Assembly: GCF_009928485.1 (NCBI RefSeq)
Contig: NZ_JAABNP010000005.1
Span: forward strand, 1-64,000
Length of the DNA stretch: 64,000 nucleotides
Direction of reading: 5' to 3'
DNA from: Clostridium sp. C2-6-12
GTDB taxonomy: Bacteria > Bacillota > Clostridia > Clostridiales > Clostridiaceae
Shown here in pieces: positions 48,404 through 57,284 of the stretch (the first letter of the stretch is position 1; the number at the start of each line of letters is the position of its first letter). A program made the position numbers and the translations under genes. The notes under the pieces are model-generated. The model saw only the letters and a list, made by a program, of their open reading frames with translations. It searched no databases and was not told the origin of the DNA.

Positions 48404-50923
48404 TTGGAAAATTATTGTATTAATTCCTGGGCTGAAATAGTTGAACTTTTAAACAGTAATGTTCAACAAGGGATTAGTGAAAAATATTGTGAGGCGTTAA
48501 GAGTAAAATACGGAACAAATAAAATTGATTTACCAAGTGGAAGTAGTATTTATAAACATATTTTTAATTCATTAAAGCAAAAATCTGCAATTATATATAT
48601 GATAATAGCAATAATATTATTTGTTTTTAAATATTACTTATTTGGAGGAGTTTTAACATCATTATTACTAGTAAATATAGTAATAATAGTACAACATACA
48701 ATAAAAAGAGATAAAGAAGTAAGTTCATTAGAAAAACTAAATTCTGAAAATGTTATTGTAATAAGAGATGGAGTCCAAAAGGTAGTAAAATCAGAAGAAT
48801 TGGTAATAGGGGATATAGTAAAGTTTACTAGAAATTCAGTAGTTGCAGCAGATTTAAGAATAATAAGTGCTAATGATTTAAAAGTAGACGAAAAGAGTAT
48901 TACAGGAGAAACTTTTTATAAGGAGAAGTTTGAAGCAAAAATAATAGGAAATGTTTCATCTCTTGCTGATATGAAAAATTTATTATTCAAAGGATCTGTA
49001 ATTAAGGCTGGAGATGGTGTTGGTATAGTTATAGCGACAGGAACGTCAACTCAGCTTGGAAGAATATTAGCAATGCTTACATATGCAAGTAACAGAAAGC
49101 ATAACTTTGGTGCTATGATATCAAAATTTTTAGAAAAATATTTGATTATATATTTTTTAGGTATTACAATTATAGGCTCATATTTTGTTTTAACAGGGCA
49201 AGATGCACAAAAAAATTATATTTCAACTGCATTGTTTGCTTTAGGTTGTTTTCCAATATCAGTCATTTCAAAGCTTGTTTTTAATAGCGTTATAAAGCAA
49301 TTTTTAAGTGATAATATTGAAATAATAAATTTTTCCGTATTTAATTTAATTAAAGATGTAAATATTTTATTTATAGATAAAGTTGGATCAATAAGTAAAA
49401 AAGAAATGGATGTTAGGAAGATATTTATTAATAATAATTTAATATCAGCAAATGAACCATATGTGAAAGAAATTACTTTTGATAGAATTGTTGAAATATC
49501 GTTAATATGTAATAATGCTATTTATGATCCAACGAATGAAAATGGTAAAGGTGAATTAGATGAGCTTGCTTTTTTAGATTATGCCGCTAAAAAGAAGATA
49601 TATAAAGCATCTATTGATGGTAAGAATCCAAAAATACTAGAAATACCAATGGATTCTGACAAGAGGTGTTATACAGTTGTAACAAGAATAAATAAAAGAT
49701 ATAGAGCCAATACAAGAGGAAATGTTGATGCAGTATTAGAACATTGTACGCATATTATGATAGAAGGTGTTGAAAGAGAGCTTACTGATGAATATAAAGC
49801 TATGATAAAAGACACTGATATGAATTTATCGATAGAAGGATTAATAACAGAAGGCTTTGCATATAGAAACTTTACCTATGAACCTTCTAAATCTGAAAAT
49901 ATAGAAAGTAATTTGGTTTTTGTTGGGGTAATTGGACTTGAAAATCCTCTTGAAGATCATCTTAAAAATAGCATAAATCGTATTAAAGACAAAGCTATAG
50001 TACCTATTCTATTTACTGAAGAAAGTAAGTTAAGTGCAATTACAAATGCTAAAAAAGCTAATATAATAAGAAATAATAATCAAGTAGTAGCAGGAATAGA
50101 ATTAGATTCCTTAAATCAACAAGAATTAAAAGATTTACTTTGCAGAGTAAGAGTATTTTGTAGAGTAAATCCAGAAATCAAATCTAAAATAGTTTCATTA
50201 TTTATAAAAGATGGACATAAAGTAGCAACAACAGGTGAAACTTTGGGAGACTTACCTGCACTAAATCTATCTAATGTAGGAATTGGTAAAGGAAAAGCTT
50301 CTGCTATGGTAAAAAGATTGTCAGATGTATATATTCAGGAAAATTATCTTCAAGGCTTCTTTAAAATAAGAGATTTTGCAAAGATATTTGATAAAAATAT
50401 AGATAGAGGTTTTAAAATATATTTTATGACCATACTTTCAGAATTACTAGTTTTGTTAGGAAGTCTTGTAATGGGACAGGCTGAAAGTTTAGATTTTTGG
50501 AATATATTGATTATTAATGGTATTTTATTTATTCCATTATCAATAATAATCTTATTAAAAAGAGGAAGAGCTATTAGCAATAACGAAGTTATAATAAGGG
50601 CTGTAATATTTAGTATAATAACTATGATTTCAATCTATAAGGTAGAAGGTAAAGAAGCTACAATAATTCCTTTAACTATTTTATCAATGGGAGTTTTAAT
50701 ATTTACATTGTTTAATAGTAATATATCTATAAGAAGATTTTCTAACGAAATAATTATGGGTTTAGTATCTTTGGCTATAATAATTTTATCTGTAATGGGT
50801 ATTATTCTAGCAAATAACATTTTCCCTAGAGATATAATTTTTATAGAATTAGGTGTTTCAACATTATTTTTAATTATTTTTGAAATTTTAGCGAGAAAGT
50901 GGCAAAACTCATTAATGAGGTGA
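48404..50923 (+). CDS. P-type ATPase-like membrane protein with eroded catalytic motifs
   Basis: An 839-residue protein with the full P2-ATPase layout: N-terminal domain, actuator domain (SITGETFYKEK), P and N domains, and about ten membrane helices. Catalytic motifs are altered: the phosphorylation loop DKTGT is DKVGS (Asp 325 kept), TGDGxND is TGETLGD (610-616), KGAPE is RGNVD, DPPR is ENPL, TGDHxxTA is FTEESKLSA, and the helix 4 PEGL is absent (LGCFPISVISK). The frame is intact over 2.5 kb. It is likely a non-pumping relative with a binding or scaffolding role (inference). TTG 48404 after GGTGGGG. It ends five bases before comEC. Confidence 0.85.
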   Translation: MENYCINSWAEIVELLNSNVQQGISEKYCEALRVKYGTNKIDLPSGSSIYKHIFNSLKQKSAIIYMIIAIILFVFKYYLFGGVLTSLLLVNIVIIVQHTIKRDKEVSSLEKLNSENVIVIRDGVQKVVKSEELVIGDIVKFTRNSVVAADLRIISANDLKVDEKSITGETFYKEKFEAKIIGNVSSLADMKNLLFKGSVIKAGDGVGIVIATGTSTQLGRILAMLTYASNRKHNFGAMISKFLEKYLIIYFLGITIIGSYFVLTGQDAQKNYISTALFALGCFPISVISKLVFNSVIKQFLSDNIEIINFSVFNLIKDVNILFIDKVGSISKKEMDVRKIFINNNLISANEPYVKEITFDRIVEISLICNNAIYDPTNENGKGELDELAFLDYAAKKKIYKASIDGKNPKILEIPMDSDKRCYTVVTRINKRYRANTRGNVDAVLEHCTHIMIEGVERELTDEYKAMIKDTDMNLSIEGLITEGFAYRNFTYEPSKSENIESNLVFVGVIGLENPLEDHLKNSINRIKDKAIVPILFTEESKLSAITNAKKANIIRNNNQVVAGIELDSLNQQELKDLLCRVRVFCRVNPEIKSKIVSLFIKDGHKVATTGETLGDLPALNLSNVGIGKGKASAMVKRLSDVYIQENYLQGFFKIRDFAKIFDKNIDRGFKIYFMTILSELLVLLGSLVMGQAESLDFWNILIINGILFIPLSIIILLKRGRAISNNEVIIRAVIFSIITMISIYKVEGKEATIIPLTILSMGVLIFTLFNSNISIRRFSNEIIMGLVSLAIIILSVMGIILANNIFPRDIIFIELGVSTLFLIIFEILARKWQNSLMR

Positions 50924-50927
50924 GTTA

Positions 50928-52652
50928 ATGTTTGCTAAAAAAATAGAAGAGGTAGGAAATCCTATAGTATATATTTTTATAACTTTGGCGCTTAGTTGTA
51001 TTTCTTATGGGATATATGAAAAGTTTACGGGACTCACAATATTTATTGTGGGTTTCTTTTTTATTTCTATGATTTATTATTGTGGAATTAGTTTTGGCGG
51101 TATTATGATTGTATTCTTTACAATAGGAATTATAATAAATTACTCATATTATAAAATTCCAAGTAAAATTGATGGAGAAGTAAGAATAGTAAAAGTAACT
51201 AATTATGAAATAATAGGGGCATATGAAGGAAAAAATATTTCATTAAAAATTGATCGAAGTGATTTATATGTAGGAGATAAATATAGGGCTAAAGGTAATT
51301 TAAAAAATGTACAGGACAAAAGTAACGGTATAGTAGGTGAGCTAGAAGCAAAAGAATTTTTTAAAGTTCAGGGAGATTGGATAAGTAATCTTTATGAATT
51401 TAAAAGAAATATGTATAAACGTTTAGAAGAAAATATAGGTAGAAGGAAAGCAGGACTGCTATCATCAATTGCATTTGGTTATTCTGATAACCTGGATTTT
51501 GAAGATAAAGAAGATATGAAAAATTTCGGTATTATACATAGTATTAGTGTTTCAGGGTTACATGTAGCTATAGTATATGGATTTCTGAGAATATTTGTAG
51601 GAGGTAAATTAGGTCTTTTCGCTACAATGATTTATGTGGTATTTTCAGGTTATAATTACTCAAGTATAAGAGCTTTTGTAATGCTAGCATGCTTAGAAGG
51701 AGGACATATTCTAAAAAGAAATAATAGTTCGATTTCAGCTTTATGTCTTTCTGGACTTATTTTAATTATATATCAACCTTTTAGTATTTTTAATATATCA
51801 TTTCATTTAACTTATTTAGCTACGCTTGGAATAATATTATTTAATAAGAAATTAATAAATTATTTATACAAACTACCTATAAAATTAAGAGATTCCTTAA
51901 GCTTAACTTTTAGCGCTCAAATTTTTACTGTTCCATATTTGATTTTAATATTTAAAGATTTTTCACCAAATTTTATTGTTGGCAACTTGCTCTTAGTACC
52001 ATTGGTAGATTTAATGGTTATTACAGGAAACATATTACCACTTGCCTATGTTTTTCCTTGGCTGTTTGATCTTTGCAGCTACATAAATTTAAAAATAATA
52101 AAAATGTTCGATTGGATGTTGGATATTATTGATAAATTTTCTTTACCAATGTTCTATGGAAATGAATATGTAGTTTTTTTCTATTTATTCTTGCTATTAA
52201 GTTTTTATTTTGTGAAAAAAGGATATAAAAAGTTTATTTATCTTCCCATTATATCTATATTTATTATAGCAGTTCAAATATATAGTCCTATTCCTAATAT
52301 AAGATATTATAGAGAAGGTGCAATTTTAATAACTTACAAAGGAGAAAGAGTACTTGTTACTAATAAAAGTGGTATTGATATAAAAAGGCTTTCAGAAGCT
52401 GCAATGGCAGGAAAAACTTATAAAAACGCTAAAATCGCTCAGATAAAAGGAGTTGGAAATATAAAATTACAGGATAAAGATTATTTGTTGGAAACTTTAA
52501 AAGAAAAATATCTATTAAAAGTTTCTCCTAGCAAAAATCAAACAAAAGAATATGATATAATAAATTTTAAAGATGGATTTACAAATAAAATATTTATAAT
52601 AAATGGTGAAGTAATAAGTTTTTGTTGTGGAGAGGATTTTAAAATTGATTAA
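50928..52652 (+). CDS. comEC: ComEC/Rec2-family DNA uptake channel protein, short form
   Basis: Polytopic membrane protein related to the DNA uptake channel ComEC, 574 residues. Present are the N-terminal OB-like domain (about 75-145), the competence domain (GLLSSIAFGYSDNLD, IHSISVSGLHVAIVYGF, GYNYSSIRAFVMLACL, FHLTYLATLGIILFN) and about ten helices. The C-terminal metallo-beta-lactamase-like domain of long ComEC proteins is missing; only about 100 residues follow the last helix (ILITYKGERVLVTNKSGID). GAGGTGAG gives ATG 50928. It overlaps holA by eight bases. Confidence 0.88.
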   Translation: MFAKKIEEVGNPIVYIFITLALSCISYGIYEKFTGLTIFIVGFFFISMIYYCGISFGGIMIVFFTIGIIINYSYYKIPSKIDGEVRIVKVTNYEIIGAYEGKNISLKIDRSDLYVGDKYRAKGNLKNVQDKSNGIVGELEAKEFFKVQGDWISNLYEFKRNMYKRLEENIGRRKAGLLSSIAFGYSDNLDFEDKEDMKNFGIIHSISVSGLHVAIVYGFLRIFVGGKLGLFATMIYVVFSGYNYSSIRAFVMLACLEGGHILKRNNSSISALCLSGLILIIYQPFSIFNISFHLTYLATLGIILFNKKLINYLYKLPIKLRDSLSLTFSAQIFTVPYLILIFKDFSPNFIVGNLLLVPLVDLMVITGNILPLAYVFPWLFDLCSYINLKIIKMFDWMLDIIDKFSLPMFYGNEYVVFFYLFLLLSFYFVKKGYKKFIYLPIISIFIIAVQIYSPIPNIRYYREGAILITYKGERVLVTNKSGIDIKRLSEAAMAGKTYKNAKIAQIKGVGNIKLQDKDYLLETLKEKYLLKVSPSKNQTKEYDIINFKDGFTNKIFIINGEVISFCCGEDFKID

Positions 52653-53676
52653 TTATGAAGTTTATGAACAAGAAATTGAAAAAGGCAAAATACATAACGG
52701 ATACGTATTTTGTGGTTTAGATGAAGAACTTATTAAAGATGGAGTAAATTTAATTGTAAAAAGAGAAATATCAGAAGATTTAAAAGATCTTAATTTAATA
52801 AGAATCGATGGAATAAATACTACATTTGAAGATATTATGAATGCATGTGAAACAATGCCTTTTATGGGAGATAAAAAAGTAGTTATAGTTTATAGAGCCA
52901 ATTTTCTTCAGGAGAAAAGCGACTCAACTGGTACTAAAATATATAATGAAATGAAAGAATATATATCAAATTTACCACCATATACTATTTTAATAATGTA
53001 TTATTTATTAAGCGACAAAAGAGATAGACCCAATAAAAATAGAAAACTTACAACTGTTGGAAAGCATTTATCCGTAGTTCATTGTGATAAGTTAAAAAAG
53101 GATAAATATTTAAAAAAGGTTTCAGAAATATTCAAAGAAAAAGGTAAGCAAATTGGGAAAGTGGAATTGACATATTTTTGTGATAAAGTTCAAAATAACT
53201 TTGATATTATAAAAAGAGAAGCAGATAAGCTTATTTCATATTGTGAAGGAAGAGAAATAAAAAAAGATGACATTAATTTGCTTATTATGAACTCTAATGA
53301 AGAAGATATTTTTGATTTAGTAGAATTAATAGCTCAGAAAAAAGTTGATAAGGCAATAGACATAATGAAAGAAATTTTATATAAATCAGATCAGCATATG
53401 CTTATAATAAGTGCAATTGAAAAACATTTTTTCAGATTATATGAAATAAAACTTAAGGTTGCTAAAGGGAAGAGATTAGAGGAGCTTGTAGCAGATTATA
53501 AACTTCCACAATTTGTTTGCGAAAAATTAGTATCTCAAGCCAGTAGATTTAATGAAAAACAGCTATCGGAGTTAGTTAAGCTATGTGTTAAGGCAGAAAC
53601 AAAATTAAAATCCACAGGTATAGATAAAACAATGGAAATGGAATTTTTGCTTATTAACACCTTAACGGTTAAATAG
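52645..53676 (+). CDS. holA: DNA polymerase III subunit delta (HolA)
   Basis: Clamp-loader delta subunit of 343 residues. It opens the sliding clamp. Visible are the N-terminal INYEVYEQEIEKGKIHNGYV, CETMPFMGDKKVVIVYRA, the KREADKLISYCEGREIKKDD helical segment and a C-terminal collar domain ending TGIDKTMEMEFLLINTL. TTG 52645 fits the GGAGAGGA at 52629-52636 and the family N-terminus better than GTG 52627. The comEC-holA order is common in Firmicutes, with rpsT next and convergent. Confidence 0.93.
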   Translation: MINYEVYEQEIEKGKIHNGYVFCGLDEELIKDGVNLIVKREISEDLKDLNLIRIDGINTTFEDIMNACETMPFMGDKKVVIVYRANFLQEKSDSTGTKIYNEMKEYISNLPPYTILIMYYLLSDKRDRPNKNRKLTTVGKHLSVVHCDKLKKDKYLKKVSEIFKEKGKQIGKVELTYFCDKVQNNFDIIKREADKLISYCEGREIKKDDINLLIMNSNEEDIFDLVELIAQKKVDKAIDIMKEILYKSDQHMLIISAIEKHFFRLYEIKLKVAKGKRLEELVADYKLPQFVCEKLVSQASRFNEKQLSELVKLCVKAETKLKSTGIDKTMEMEFLLINTLTVK

Positions 53677-53740
53677 TTAAGAAGCATGAGTTAATTATTA
53701 AGTAACATGTTACTTAATAAATTGAATAAAATAGGAAAAA

Positions 53741-53774
53741 AATAACCCATCTATTCATATAGATGGGTTTTTTC
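53741..53774. terminator. Bidirectional terminator between holA and rpsT
   Basis: AACCCATCTAT (53744-53754) pairs with ATAGATGGGTT (53759-53769), with T-runs in both directions. Confidence 0.92.
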
Positions 53775-53778
53775 AAAA

Positions 53779-54042
53779 CTAAGCCATAGCGTTTAATCTA
53801 GCAGCTAATCTTGATTTCTTTCTAGCAGCCATATTCTTATGAATTACTCCCTTAGTTACAGCCATATCTAGTGACTTAGCAACTGGTGTAAATAAAGCTT
53901 TAGCTTCTTCATTATTCTTAGCTTCTACAGCAGCTTCAAATTTCTTTATTGCAGTCTTTAAAGCAGATTTGATCATTCTGTTCTTTAAAGTCTTAGTTTC
54001 AGTAACTTTGATTCTCTTTTTTGCTGATTTAATATTTGCCAT
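53779..54042 (-). CDS. rpsT: 30S ribosomal protein S20
   Basis: Primary 16S rRNA-binding ribosomal protein, 87 residues, Lys/Ala-rich and fully helical: [20 protein letters not shown], then [20 protein letters not shown] and [21 protein letters not shown] precedes the ATG on the minus strand. Its own promoter lies about 85 bases upstream. Position opposite holA is conserved in Firmicutes. Confidence 0.97.
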   Translation of the reverse strand: MANIKSAKKRIKVTETKTLKNRMIKSALKTAIKKFEAAVEAKNNEEAKALFTPVAKSLDMAVTKGVIHKNMAARKKSRLAARLNAMA

Positions 54043-54125
54043 TCTTAATTCACCCCCTTAAATTTTTATAGGGTCTCTGCAGTTTTTGGGGAAATCTGCG
54101 TACGAGTTCATATTCAACAAACCTT

Positions 54126-54154
54126 ATTATAGCATCAGAAGTTATGTAATTCAA
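54126..54154 (-). promoter_or_regulatory. Vegetative promoter of rpsT
   Basis: On the minus strand TTGAAT (54154-54149), 17 bases, TATAAT (54131-54126). It gives a leader of about 75 bases before rpsT, which contains GCAG/CTGC and other short pairings. Confidence 0.65.
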
Positions 54155-54214
54155 GTATTAAATTCAAAGAAAAAGGAAAAATAAGACTGAATAAATATAT
54201 GTGGAGGTTTTTGT

Positions 54215-55198
54215 ATGATAAATATTAGAACAGATCTAGTGCTAGAAGCAAGAGAAATTTATAATGAAAATCACAAGAATGAACCAGACATAGACGGGAT
54301 TGAAGTATTAGAAGAAAAGGAAAAGGATATTAATGTAACTACTATAAAAGTTAAAAATGATATGGGTGCTGAAAAAATTGGAAAACCAAAGGGAAATTAT
54401 ATAACTATAGATATGCCTAAATTTACAGCATATGACGGTGAAACTATGGATAGAGTTTCTATTGTTTTAGCAGAAATACTAGAACGTTTAATAAAAATTG
54501 ATACTAAAAAGACAATATTAGTAGTAGGTCTTGGAAATTGGCAGGTAACTCCGGACGCATTAGGTCCTAAGGTTACAGAAAAAATAATGATAACAAGACA
54601 TTTGAAAACAGTAATGCCAGAAGCAATTGATGATTCTGTACGACCTGTCTGTAGTATTGAGCCTGGAGTTTTGGGGGTGACTGGTATTGAAACTGTGGAA
54701 ATAATAAAAGGAGTTGTGGAAAAAATAAGACCTGAATTAGTAATATGCATAGATGCATTGGCATCAAGAAGGGTTGAAAGAGTAAATACAACTATCCAAG
54801 TTGGAGATACAGGAATATCGCCAGGAGCTGGAGTGGGTAATAATAGAAAACAAATAAATGAAGAAAATTTAGGGGTAAAGGTTATTGCTATAGGAGTTCC
54901 AACAGTTGTTGATGCAGTTACAATTGCTAATGATACGATAGATTTAGTTGTTGATTCTTTAATAAAAAATTCTTCAAGTGGAACAGAGTTTTACAAAATG
55001 CTAAAATCCCTTGATAAAAATGAAAAAGAAAATCTTATTAAGGAGGTAACTGGGTCTAAAAATAGTACAGATATGATAGTTACACCAAAGGATATTGATT
55101 TAATCATAAATTCATTATCAAAAATAATAGCAAATGGTATAAATATGGCGGTGCAACCTAATATGGATATGGAAGAAATAAATAAATTTATGGGATGA
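54215..55198 (+). CDS. gpr: Germination protease GPR
   Basis: Spore protease of 327 residues that degrades small acid-soluble proteins at germination. Made as a zymogen; the N-terminus MINIRTDLVLEAREI contains the short propeptide typical of clostridia. Signatures: GNYITIDMPKF, VVGLGNWQVTPDALGPKV, CSIEPGVLGVTGIETVE and VICIDALASRRVERVNTTIQ (region of the catalytic acidic residues), GISPGAGVGNNRK. GGAGG precedes the ATG. The adjoining spoIIP keeps the usual gpr-spoIIP order. Confidence 0.96.
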   Translation: MINIRTDLVLEAREIYNENHKNEPDIDGIEVLEEKEKDINVTTIKVKNDMGAEKIGKPKGNYITIDMPKFTAYDGETMDRVSIVLAEILERLIKIDTKKTILVVGLGNWQVTPDALGPKVTEKIMITRHLKTVMPEAIDDSVRPVCSIEPGVLGVTGIETVEIIKGVVEKIRPELVICIDALASRRVERVNTTIQVGDTGISPGAGVGNNRKQINEENLGVKVIAIGVPTVVDAVTIANDTIDLVVDSLIKNSSSGTEFYKMLKSLDKNEKENLIKEVTGSKNSTDMIVTPKDIDLIINSLSKIIANGINMAVQPNMDMEEINKFMG

Positions 55199-55207
55199 TT
55201 TTTATAG

Positions 55208-55255
55208 AAAAATGAAGTGAGAAATTAGAATTTTCGATTTTTTACTTCATTTTTG
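55208..55255 (+). terminator. Terminator after gpr
   Basis: AAATGAAGT pairs with ACTTCATTT around an AT-rich loop, followed by TTTTTG. The stem is moderately strong. Confidence 0.7.
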
Positions 55256-55330
55256 TTGTCTATTATTAGTCAGTATAATTATGTAAATTTAATAATATAC
55301 ATATATAAGAATCAAAAGGGAGGGACTAAC

Positions 55331-56467
55331 ATGTTATATTTAAATAGAGCCATGAAAAAATATACACTAAATAGAAATCAAAGTTATGCACGGAAAACAA
55401 GTAAAATAAATAAGACTCATGGAAGTAAAGTCAATAATAATTTTAGAGTAAAGCCTAATATTAATATAAGCATTTTAATACTCATTTTAGTAGTGAGTAT
55501 ATTATTTATACGCTTAGGAAATGTTTTGAAGAATAATAGAGAGAGAGGAGCTTTTGCATATGTACAACTGCTTAATCTGGGCATGCCTATAATAGAATCA
55601 CAAATTTATGATGAAGGAACATATGTTGAAAATAAACTTTCATTGAAAAATGTATGCATGCAAGTCCTTGGATTAAACAATTTAAGTTACAAAAATATAA
55701 TAAAAAATGAAATAAGTTTTTTGGGAGATTTAAGATCTGAAGATACTGAATCTACTTTTACTTTTAATCCATTTCAAGTGAGTGAGGAAAGCATTGCCAA
55801 AATACCTATAAATAATGAAATTAAAAATACAAAAATATATGATGCTAGTTTAAAAAAGCAGCTAAATAAATCAAAGCCTGAAGTATTAATATATCATAGT
55901 CATACAACTGAAAACTACAATGTATCAGTGCAAGAAAGTTCAAATGAAAATACAAATGTGGTTGGAGTGGGAGACGTGCTTGCTGATGAGCTTGAAAACA
56001 ATTATGGAATTTCAGTCATACATGATAAAACTGATCACTGTATTTCTTATAATGATAGCTATACTAGATCAGGAGAAACTGTTGATAAGTATTTAAAAAA
56101 ATATGGAGATTTTAAAATGATTATAGATTTGCATAGAGATTCAGTAGAAGATAAAGCATTAACAACTACAGATATTTATGGAATGAGTGCAGCAAAAGTA
56201 ATGTTTGTAAATGCAAAGAATAGTACAAGGTATGAAAAAAATAAAGCTCTTACTGAAAAGGTGTTTTCAAAAACCTCAGAATTATTTCCAAGCCTACCTA
56301 TAAAAATATTAACTTATAATAGAGGTAAAAATGCATTTAACCAAAGCAAAAGTGATGGATGTATGCTTTTTGAAATAGGCTCACATACAAATACTCCAGA
56401 AGAATGTAAGGTAACAGCACTTTGTATGGCAAGAGTAATGGCGGAAATTATTAATAAAAATCAATAA
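55331..56467 (+). CDS. spoIIP: Stage II sporulation protein P (SpoIIP)
   Basis: Peptidoglycan amidase/endopeptidase of the SpoIID-M-P engulfment machine, 378 residues. An N-terminal membrane anchor (ISILILILVVSILFIRLG, about 49-66) is followed by the catalytic domain with VLIYHSHTTENY, the zinc-binding-region IIDLHRDSV and CMLFEIGSHTNTPEECK. ATG 55331 follows AGGGAGGGA; the longer upstream frame (from 55253) crosses the gpr terminator. Confidence 0.94.
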   Translation: MLYLNRAMKKYTLNRNQSYARKTSKINKTHGSKVNNNFRVKPNINISILILILVVSILFIRLGNVLKNNRERGAFAYVQLLNLGMPIIESQIYDEGTYVENKLSLKNVCMQVLGLNNLSYKNIIKNEISFLGDLRSEDTESTFTFNPFQVSEESIAKIPINNEIKNTKIYDASLKKQLNKSKPEVLIYHSHTTENYNVSVQESSNENTNVVGVGDVLADELENNYGISVIHDKTDHCISYNDSYTRSGETVDKYLKKYGDFKMIIDLHRDSVEDKALTTTDIYGMSAAKVMFVNAKNSTRYEKNKALTEKVFSKTSELFPSLPIKILTYNRGKNAFNQSKSDGCMLFEIGSHTNTPEECKVTALCMARVMAEIINKNQ

Positions 56468-56565
56468 TTAATGGGGAGTAAATCAGTCAAAAGTTAAGAT
56501 TTTACAATTAGGAATTGAAGATGAAAAGCCTGCGGGCTTTTCTAAAATAGATTTAGAGATAGCTT
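56468..56565. repeat. Partial family A repeat after spoIIP
   Basis: Contains AAGTTAAG-type left arm and the hairpin GAAAAGCC-TGC-GGGCTTTTC, then a decayed GATAGC segment. The right arm is not clear. Confidence 0.5.
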
Positions 56566-56744
56566 TATGTTTATTTTCGTTTAGATTAAATTATAAACTA
56601 ATTAAGAATTGTTGCTTTAAATAAAATTCAATAAAAATGAATTTTATTTTTTTTTGAAATTTTTGTATGAATAAAATTTACATTAATGGGGAAAATTTAG
56701 CTAAGAAAAAATAGTATATACTATTTCTATAAAGGATGTTTATT

Positions 56745-57092
56745 ATGAAGAAGTTGGTTAATAGTTACATATTAAAAAAAGTATTACCATCATTTATTAT
56801 TTTATTTTTAGCTATAAGTGGAATTATTAGAGTGGATATGATTAATACTAAAGCACTATCACCACTTGGAAATACAAATGAGAATTATAAAATTGTAAAT
56901 GAAAAGTTTGGAGAAGATTTTTCAAAGTTTATCAAAGATAATTCATATTTAAAGATTTATAAGGAACCTGGAAAAGATATATTAGTAAGATTAGGTGATA
57001 GTGAATTTAAAATAAGGAATAAGTCTGTTTTTATAGAGAAAATTGAAGAAATATTTGAAGATATAAAAAAAATTATAAACTATGTAATATGA
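56745..57092 (+). CDS. Small membrane-anchored protein of unknown function
   Basis: A 115-residue protein, not recognised. An N-terminal signal-anchor (about 8-30: ILKKVLPSFIILFLAISGII) precedes a soluble part of about 80 residues with charged helices (FGEDFSKFIKDNSYLKIY, EKIEEIFEDIKKIINYVI). ATG 56745 has AAAGG nine bases upstream; ATG 56736 is too close to it. It lies between spoIIP and lepA, positions often linked to sporulation in clostridia, but no sporulation promoter is convincing. Confidence 0.7.
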   Translation: MKKLVNSYILKKVLPSFIILFLAISGIIRVDMINTKALSPLGNTNENYKIVNEKFGEDFSKFIKDNSYLKIYKEPGKDILVRLGDSEFKIRNKSVFIEKIEEIFEDIKKIINYVI

Positions 57093-57284
57093 AATAATTA
57101 ATAATATAAATAATTAAATTTAAGTTTCGTATTGCGGAAAAGTTCAGCATTAAGATAAAGTCGCTCTTTTTAGAAGCGTTTATTTTCTTGTAGCCTTTTT
57201 AAATAGATGTATGTTATAATTTAGCTGATTTAATTATAACGGTGGTGAAAAAACCGCCTAAACTTAGTAAAGGTGGTTATGCAT

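Noticed and set aside
48404..50923. Functional cation-transporting ATPase
   Set aside because: Overall similarity suggests it, but phosphorylation, hinge, nucleotide-binding and ion-site motifs are all altered.
55253..55330. Longer SpoIIP start
   Set aside because: The extension crosses the gpr terminator and lacks a ribosome site, whereas ATG 55331 follows AGGGAGGGA.
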